A stretch of DNA of 22,786 nt from a virus. Position numbers and translations under genes: made by a program. The notes under the pieces are model-generated. The model did no database searches. It was not told the origin of the DNA and worked only from the letters and a program-made list of their open reading frames with translations. The stretch's first letter is position 1. Each line of letters opens with the position of its first letter. The stretch is taken from the IMG/VR virus record IMGVR_UViG_3300028558_000102, positions 1 to 22,786 of that record; one strand, written 5' to 3'. Shown piece after piece: positions 21,635 through 22,786 of the stretch.

Positions 21635-22786
21635 TGGGACTGAGCCAGATCGACGCCAACACCATCATCGCCGTCATGGACCAGCGCATCGACGCCAACA
21701 CCGCCTCGGGCGCCAACGTGGAGTACACGTACGGGATTGTGCAGGCCAACGACGGCCAGCACGCCTCTGTGTTCCTGTACGGGGAGTCTGACCCGTCCAA
21801 GGTGTCCACCGGCTTCGAGCTTCCCAACGGCATCTACCCTGCGGTGGGCGATGCCGTGCGTGTCGGCATGGACGTTGTTCGTGGGTCTAGGTGGATCGAC
21901 GGAGTCTATCCCGCCACTGACTACCCGAAGATCGCATGGGATCAGACGGGCGGGCGCTTCCTTGTCGGCAATGGCACGGTTGCTCCGGCTGGGCAAGGTG
22001 CCCTTTCGCCGTTCGCCCTGACGCTGCTGGATGACCTGACGGCAGCGGCGGCGCTGGCCACCATAGGCGCTCAGGCCGCAGGCAGCTACCAGCCCCTCGA
22101 CACGGACCTGACAGCCATCGCCGCACTGGTCTCAGCGGCAGACAAGATGCCGTACTCGACCGGCTCAGGCACGTGGTCCCTAGCGGCCCTCACGTCGGCA
22201 GCGCGTTCGTTGCTTGACGACCCCGATGCCGCAACCATGCGTTCCACGCTCGGTCTCGCAATCGGGACCAATGTCCAGGCGTACAACGCCAACCTGGCAG
22301 CGGTCGCCGGGCTCGTGTCCGCTGCCGACAACGCGCCCTACTTCACAGGCTCCGGCACCGCATCGCTCATGGCAGTGACGGCTGCGGCTCGGTCGATCCT
22401 CGACGACGCCGACATTCCGACCATACGCACGACACTCGGGCTTGGCACCGGCTATGCCGAAGCAGCTCTGGTCAACGCGCTGAATATCACGCCCGCCAAG
22501 GTGACGGCTACGGACGTGGTTACTAGCACCAAGGGCATCAAGTTCCCGTACGCCCCCACTCAGTATGTCTGCTCGTCTAGCCTTACATGCACGACATCCT
22601 TTCAGGACATCGCTGGATGCACGACGGGTGCCTTCACTCCCTCGGTTGCTGAGTATGCCTTGGTCACCGCTGTCGTCAACGTGACGTCGGGCTCGGCAAC
22701 AGGTGCGTCCTTCCACTGCGAACTGATGGTGGACGGCGTCCTCGTGGCCACGCCCGAGCTTGCATGGGCGGTCGCCGCCACGGGCT
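21634..22786 (+). CDS. Tail fibre / spike protein with phage tail repeats, partial (3' end off window)
   Basis: The frame is open from ATG 21634 to the right edge, 384 codons so far, so the C-terminus is missing. AAGGA at 21620-21624 precedes it. Residues 1-105 form a probable beta/OB-like domain (EYTYGIVQANDGQHASVFLY, AVGDAVRVGMDVV) that could attach to the tail tip. Residues ~125-278 hold fibre repeats, including SAAD, YSTGSGT or YFTGSGT, LDD and STLGL motifs typical of trimeric tail fibres and collar proteins. After about 290 a beta-rich region begins (TQYVCSSSLTCTTSFQDIAG), probably the start of a head or receptor-binding domain. It would act in host recognition. Confidence 0.86.
   Translation, partial: MGLSQIDANTIIAVMDQRIDANTASGANVEYTYGIVQANDGQHASVFLYGESDPSKVSTGFELPNGIYPAVGDAVRVGMDVVRGSRWIDGVYPATDYPKIAWDQTGGRFLVGNGTVAPAGQGALSPFALTLLDDLTAAAALATIGAQAAGSYQPLDTDLTAIAALVSAADKMPYSTGSGTWSLAALTSAARSLLDDPDAATMRSTLGLAIGTNVQAYNANLAAVAGLVSAADNAPYFTGSGTASLMAVTAAARSILDDADIPTIRTTLGLGTGYAEAALVNALNITPAKVTATDVVTSTKGIKFPYAPTQYVCSSSLTCTTSFQDIAGCTTGAFTPSVAEYALVTAVVNVTSGSATGASFHCELMVDGVLVATPELAWAVAATG
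22096..22467 (+). repeat. Two tandem 62-aa fibre repeats in coding sequence
   Basis: The translation repeats with a 62-residue period. LDTDLTAIAALVSAAD (from residue 155) matches YNANLAAVAGLVSAAD (from residue 217), and each is followed by PYxTGSGT, SAARSLLDD or AAARSILDD, and TLGL. A partial copy (LDDLTAAAALATIGAQ) precedes them. Repeats of this kind usually build the shaft of trimeric fibres. Confidence 0.8.

Overview
The window is the left part of a temperate siphophage or prophage genome. It is GC-rich, with C/G-biased third codon positions and frequent GTG/TTG starts. This suggests an actinobacterial host, but nothing in the sequence names the host, and I cannot tell a free phage from an integrated prophage. 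Apart from the integrase, every gene reads rightward on the + strand in tight, often overlapping order.

Region 1 (1-793): the N-terminal two thirds of a tyrosine recombinase on the - strand runs off the left edge. It is followed by a divergent control region holding a 15-bp perfect palindrome, an extended -10 promoter facing right and a possible integrase promoter facing left. Region 2 (794-1758): an endonuclease VII-type HNH nuclease, an initiator-like tRNA-Met whose 5' end lies inside the nuclease stop codon, a tRNA-Ser(CGA), and a small zinc-ribbon protein. Both tRNAs have C instead of the near-universal U at position 33.

Region 3 (1742-7777): packaging and head genes. These are a probable small terminase with an AT-hook, the large terminase, a 67-aa protein of unknown role, a portal with a collagen-like tail, a maturation protease fused to a scaffold-like region, and the major capsid protein. 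Region 4 (7849-11293): a small unknown protein, a GT4 glycosyltransferase, a very basic small protein without any Asp or Glu, and three neck/connector proteins. Region 5 (11304-16980): tail tube, a pair of tail assembly chaperones joined by a lambda-type -1 frameshift at GGGAAAG, and a 1295-aa tape measure. Region 6 (16980-22786): a long DNRLRE/Ig-like tail protein, a short tail protein that begins in the middle of the preceding gene's last Fn3 domain, a baseplate/hub-like tail protein, and a tail-fibre gene with 62-aa repeats that runs off the right edge.

The genes fit together as follows. The terminases and portal load DNA into a capsid made from the protease/scaffold and capsid proteins. 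The connectors join head to tail. The chaperones help the tube polymerise on the tape measure, and the last genes make the host-recognition tip. Three strong RNA hairpins sit in three of the widest gaps of this operon, directly after the capsid gene, the tail tube gene and the chaperone pair. They could step down transcription or protect mRNA ends, and so set protein ratios. The observations most worth a second look are these hairpins, the C33 tRNA pair, the split Fn3 domain with a ribosome-binding site at the split, the collagen-like portal tail and the all-basic overlapping gene.
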